Positions 61,370 to 64,000 of a stretch of DNA of 64,000 nucleotides are shown in pieces; position 1 is the first letter of the stretch; every line of letters begins with the position of its first letter. The DNA comes from Pseudocitrobacter corydidari (GTDB taxonomy: Bacteria; Pseudomonadota; Gammaproteobacteria; Enterobacterales; Enterobacteriaceae). The stretch covers positions 4,564,583-4,628,582 of the forward strand of contig NZ_CP087880.1 of NCBI RefSeq assembly GCF_021172065.1, read 5' to 3'. Both the position numbers and the translations under genes were made by a program. Under the pieces are notes generated by a model, which was given only the letters and a program-made list of their open reading frames with translations, was not told the DNA's origin and did no database searches.

Positions 61370-62313
61370 TGTTGCGTTACGTATTACGCCGCGTGCTGCT
61401 GCTGATCCCGATGGTGCTTTCCGCCTCGGTGATCATTTTTCTGATGCTGCGCCTCGGCACCGGCGACCCGGCGCTCGATTATCTGCGTCTGTCTAACCTG
61501 CCGCCGACGCCGGAGATGCTGGCTTCTACCCGCACCATGCTCGGGCTGGATCAGCCGCTGTATGTACAGTACGGAACCTGGTTGTGGAAGGCGCTGCATC
61601 TTGATTTCGGCATCTCGTTTGCCACGCAGCGCCCGGTGCTGGACGATATGCTGACCTTCCTGCCCGCCACGCTGGAACTGGCGGGCGCGGCGCTGGTGTT
61701 AATTCTGCTCACCTCCGTGCCGCTCGGCATCTGGGCGGCGCGCCACCGCGATCGTTTGCCGGATTTCGCCGTGCGCTTTATCGCGTTTCTTGGTGTATCG
61801 ATGCCCAACTTCTGGTTGGCGTTTTTGCTGGTGATGTTCTTCTCGGTCTATCTGCAATGGCTGCCCGCGATGGGCTACGGCGGCTGGCAGCACATTATTT
61901 TGCCTGCGGTTTCCATCGCCTTTATGTCGCTGGCGATTAACGCGCGTTTGCTGCGCGCCAGTATGCTGGACGTCGCCGGTCAGCGTCACGTCACCTGGGC
62001 GCGGCTACGCGGCCTGAACGACAAACAGACCGAACGTCGCCATATTCTGCGCAATGCCTCGCTGCCGATGATTACCGCCGTGGGGATGCACATCGGCGAA
62101 CTGATTGGCGGGACGATGATTATCGAAAACATCTTTGCCTGGCCGGGCGTCGGGCGCTATGCGGTGTCGGCGATTTTCAACCGTGACTATCCGGTGATCC
62201 AGTGCTTTACGCTGATGATGGTGGTGGTTTTTGTGGTCTGTAATTTGATTGTCGATTTGCTCAACGCCGCGCTGGACCCGCGCATTCGCCGTCATGAAGG
62301 AGCGCACGCGTGA
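61369..62313 (+). CDS. nikB: Nickel ABC transporter permease NikB
   Basis: 314 residues as in E. coli, with about six membrane helices. The ABC-contact (EAA-like) loop is VTWARLRGLNDKQ (about residue 207). PMITAVGMHIGELIGGTMI and FAWPGVGRYAV follow. It forms the inner-membrane channel with NikC. ATG overlaps the nikA stop by one base and the end overlaps nikC by 4 nt, so it is one operon. Confidence 0.97.
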   Translation: MLRYVLRRVLLLIPMVLSASVIIFLMLRLGTGDPALDYLRLSNLPPTPEMLASTRTMLGLDQPLYVQYGTWLWKALHLDFGISFATQRPVLDDMLTFLPATLELAGAALVLILLTSVPLGIWAARHRDRLPDFAVRFIAFLGVSMPNFWLAFLLVMFFSVYLQWLPAMGYGGWQHIILPAVSIAFMSLAINARLLRASMLDVAGQRHVTWARLRGLNDKQTERRHILRNASLPMITAVGMHIGELIGGTMIIENIFAWPGVGRYAVSAIFNRDYPVIQCFTLMMVVVFVVCNLIVDLLNAALDPRIRRHEGAHA

Positions 62314-63143
62314 ACTTTTTCCTCTCTTCCCGCTGGTCGGTACGCCTGGCGCTGATCATTATCGCCCTGCTGGCACTGATTGCGCTTACCAGCCAGTGGT
62401 GGCTGCCGTACGACCCCCAGGCGATTGATTTGCCGTCGCGCCTGCTTTCACCGGATGCGCAGCACTGGCTGGGCACCGATCACTTAGGGCGCGATATTTT
62501 CTCGCGGCTGATGGCGGCGACCCGCGTGTCGCTCGGCTCGGTAATGGCCTGCCTGCTGCTGGTACTGACATTAGGGCTGGTTATTGGCGGCAGCGCCGGA
62601 CTGATTGGCGGGCGCGTTGATCAGGCCACCATGCGCGTCGCCGATATGTTTATGACCTTCCCGACCTCGATTCTGTCGTTCTTTATGGTCGGCGTGCTCG
62701 GAACCGGGCTGACCAACGTGATTATCGCCATCGCCCTGTCGCACTGGGCGTGGTACGCGCGCATGGTGCGAAGCCTGGTGATTTCGCTTCGCCAGCGCGA
62801 GTTTGTGCTGGCGTCACGGCTTTCCGGCGCGGGCCATGTACGGGTGTTTGTCGATCATCTGGCGGGCGCGGTGATCCCTTCGCTGCTGGTGCTGGCAACG
62901 CTGGATATCGGCCATATGATGCTGCACGTCGCGGGGATGTCCTTCCTCGGCCTCGGTGTGACCGCGCCGACCGCCGAGTGGGGCGTGATGATTAACGACG
63001 CGCGTCAGTATATCTGGACCCAGCCGCTGCAAATGTTCTGGCCGGGGCTGGCGCTGTTTATCAGCGTGATGGCCTTTAACCTGGTGGGTGACGCACTGCG
63101 CGATCATCTGGATCCTCATCTGGTGACGGAGCACGCACACTAA
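62310..63143 (+). CDS. nikC: Nickel ABC transporter permease NikC
   Basis: 277 residues as in E. coli, with about six membrane helices. The N-terminal part has LGTDHLGRDIFSRLM, a typical oligopeptide/nickel permease block; the EAA-like loop is QREFVLASRLSGAG (about residue 165). It pairs with NikB. The ATGA overlap with nikB and the one-base overlap with nikD keep the operon tight. Confidence 0.97.
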   Translation: MNFFLSSRWSVRLALIIIALLALIALTSQWWLPYDPQAIDLPSRLLSPDAQHWLGTDHLGRDIFSRLMAATRVSLGSVMACLLLVLTLGLVIGGSAGLIGGRVDQATMRVADMFMTFPTSILSFFMVGVLGTGLTNVIIAIALSHWAWYARMVRSLVISLRQREFVLASRLSGAGHVRVFVDHLAGAVIPSLLVLATLDIGHMMLHVAGMSFLGLGVTAPTAEWGVMINDARQYIWTQPLQMFWPGLALFISVMAFNLVGDALRDHLDPHLVTEHAH

Positions 63144-63907
63144 TGCCGCAACAGATTGAACTACGTAATATCGCGCTACAGGCCGCACAGCCGCTGGTGC
63201 ACGACGTATCGTTAACCCTGCATCGCGGGCGCGTGCTGGCGTTAGTCGGCGGTAGCGGCAGCGGGAAATCACTGACCTGCGCCGCGGCGCTGGGCATTTT
63301 GCCCGCAGGCGTTCGCCAGACGGCGGGGGAAATTTTAGCCGATGGCAAACCGGTTTCGCCCTGCGCCCTGCGCGGCATCAAAATTGCCACCATCATGCAG
63401 AACCCGCGCAGCGCCTTTAATCCGCTGCACACCATGCACACCCACGCGCGGGAAACCTGTCTGGCGTTAGGGAAACCCGCCGACGATGCCACGCTTACCG
63501 CTGCCTTAGAAGCGGTGGGGCTGGAAAACGCTCCGCGTGTGCTGAAGCTATACCCGTTCGAGATGAGCGGCGGCATGTTGCAACGCATGATGATTGCGAT
63601 GGCGGTGCTGTGCGAATCGCCGTTTATCATTGCCGATGAGCCGACCACCGACCTTGATGTGGTGGCACAAGCGCGCATCCTCGATCTGCTGGAAAGCATT
63701 ATGCAAAAACAAGCGCCGGGAATGCTGCTGGTGACCCATGATATGGGTGTGGTGGCGCGTCTGGCGGATGACGTGGCGGTAATGTCTGACGGTAGGATTG
63801 TCGAACAGGGCGATGTCGAAACGCTGTTTAACGCCCCTCAACATGCGGTGACGCGCAGCCTGGTTTCCGCTCACCTCGCCCTTTATGGTATGGAGCTGGC
63901 ATCATGA
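63143..63907 (+). CDS. nikD: Nickel ABC transporter ATPase NikD
   Basis: 254 residues as in E. coli. Walker A GGSGSGKS (about residue 35), the Q loop IMQNPRSAFNP, signature EMSGGMLQR (about 140), Walker B FIIADEPTTDLD and the switch histidine in LVTHDMG. It powers transport with NikE. Confidence 0.97.
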   Translation: MPQQIELRNIALQAAQPLVHDVSLTLHRGRVLALVGGSGSGKSLTCAAALGILPAGVRQTAGEILADGKPVSPCALRGIKIATIMQNPRSAFNPLHTMHTHARETCLALGKPADDATLTAALEAVGLENAPRVLKLYPFEMSGGMLQRMMIAMAVLCESPFIIADEPTTDLDVVAQARILDLLESIMQKQAPGMLLVTHDMGVVARLADDVAVMSDGRIVEQGDVETLFNAPQHAVTRSLVSAHLALYGMELAS

Positions 63908-64000
63908 CCTTACTTAACGTCTGCGACCTTTCCCATCACTATGCGCACGGTGGATTTAGCGGAAAACATCAGCATCAGGCGGTGCTGAATAACGTTTCCC
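63904..64000 (+). CDS. nikE: Nickel ABC transporter ATPase NikE, N-terminus only
   Basis: The frame opens at ATG 63904 (ATGA overlap with nikD) and is cut by the right window edge after 32 codons. MTLLNVCDLSHHYAHGGFSG and HQHQAVLNNVS match the start of E. coli NikE. The ATP-binding motifs lie beyond the edge. Confidence 0.9.
   Translation, partial: MTLLNVCDLSHHYAHGGFSGKHQHQAVLNNVS

Noticed and set aside
1..64000. tRNA, rRNA, CRISPR, transposase or prophage genes
   Set aside because: I saw no cloverleaf, rRNA text, regular direct repeats with spacers or transposase/integrase motifs; short frames with such hints were shadows of conserved genes.

Overview
The window is chromosomal DNA of an enterobacterium (Enterobacteriaceae; the gene content best fits the Enterobacter/Lelliottia/Leclercia/Citrobacter group, not resolved to genus). 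The backbone follows the Escherichia coli parC/parE-metC-gss neighbourhood gene by gene: zupT, ygiD, ygiC, ygiB, tolC, nudF-yqiB-cpdA-yqiA-parE, ygiN, mdaB, qseC, qseB, ygiW, ygiV, parC, plsC, ftsP, ygiQ, dkgA, yqhD, yqhC, yghB, metC, exbB-exbD, yqhA, yghZ, yghX, yghW, yghU, gss. Most products have the E. coli length or differ by a few residues. No rRNA, tRNA, CRISPR array, transposase or integrase was seen.

Accessory blocks sit between backbone genes. (1) 1-2938: a chaperone-usher fimbrial operon, subunit then usher, cut by the left edge. (2) 5119-8799: assT-dsbL-dsbI (periplasmic arylsulfate sulfotransferase with a dedicated disulfide pair), an intergenic region with a perfect 15-bp inverted repeat, and an unrecognised 51-residue membrane protein gene. 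(3) 17115-25432, between parE and ygiN: a putative uronate/oligouronide locus with a TRAP transporter (three genes), an AraC regulator, a DUF2264 protein, an LacY-like symporter and a GH88 unsaturated glucuronyl hydrolase. (4) 34996-40386, between ftsP and ygiQ: lemA plus an HtpX-like protease, divergent from three tandem genes for a membrane-anchored paralogous family that I cannot name. (5) 42736-44732: a HIT-family protein with an altered histidine triad and a DASS carboxylate transporter, where E. coli K-12 has yqhG/yqhH. (6) 52139-53590: a chemoreceptor with a polytopic membrane sensor and no periplasmic domain. (7) 59732-64000: nikABCDE with a consensus NikR operator, directly after gss; nikE is cut by the right edge.

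Regulatory sites read by eye include a Fur-type palindrome at zupT, a marbox at tolC, a QseB/PmrA-type direct repeat between qseB and ygiW, tandem MetJ boxes at metC facing a Fur-like box at exbB, a CRP-like site in the uronate locus and the NikR operator. Several intrinsic terminators, three REP/BIME elements and two copies of a different hairpin repeat (CCCTCTCCCC-AAA-GGGGAGAGGG) mark transcription-unit ends.

Functional themes are periplasmic and thiol redox (DsbL/DsbI, MdaB/YgiN, FtsP, Gss, YgiC, YghU), carbonyl detoxification (YqhD, DkgA, YghZ), metal uptake (ZupT, ExbBD, Nik), envelope export (TolC, fimbriae), DNA topology (topoisomerase IV) and scavenging of acidic sugars. Starts were moved from the longest open frame to the best ribosome-binding site where that decided the matter; each case is stated.
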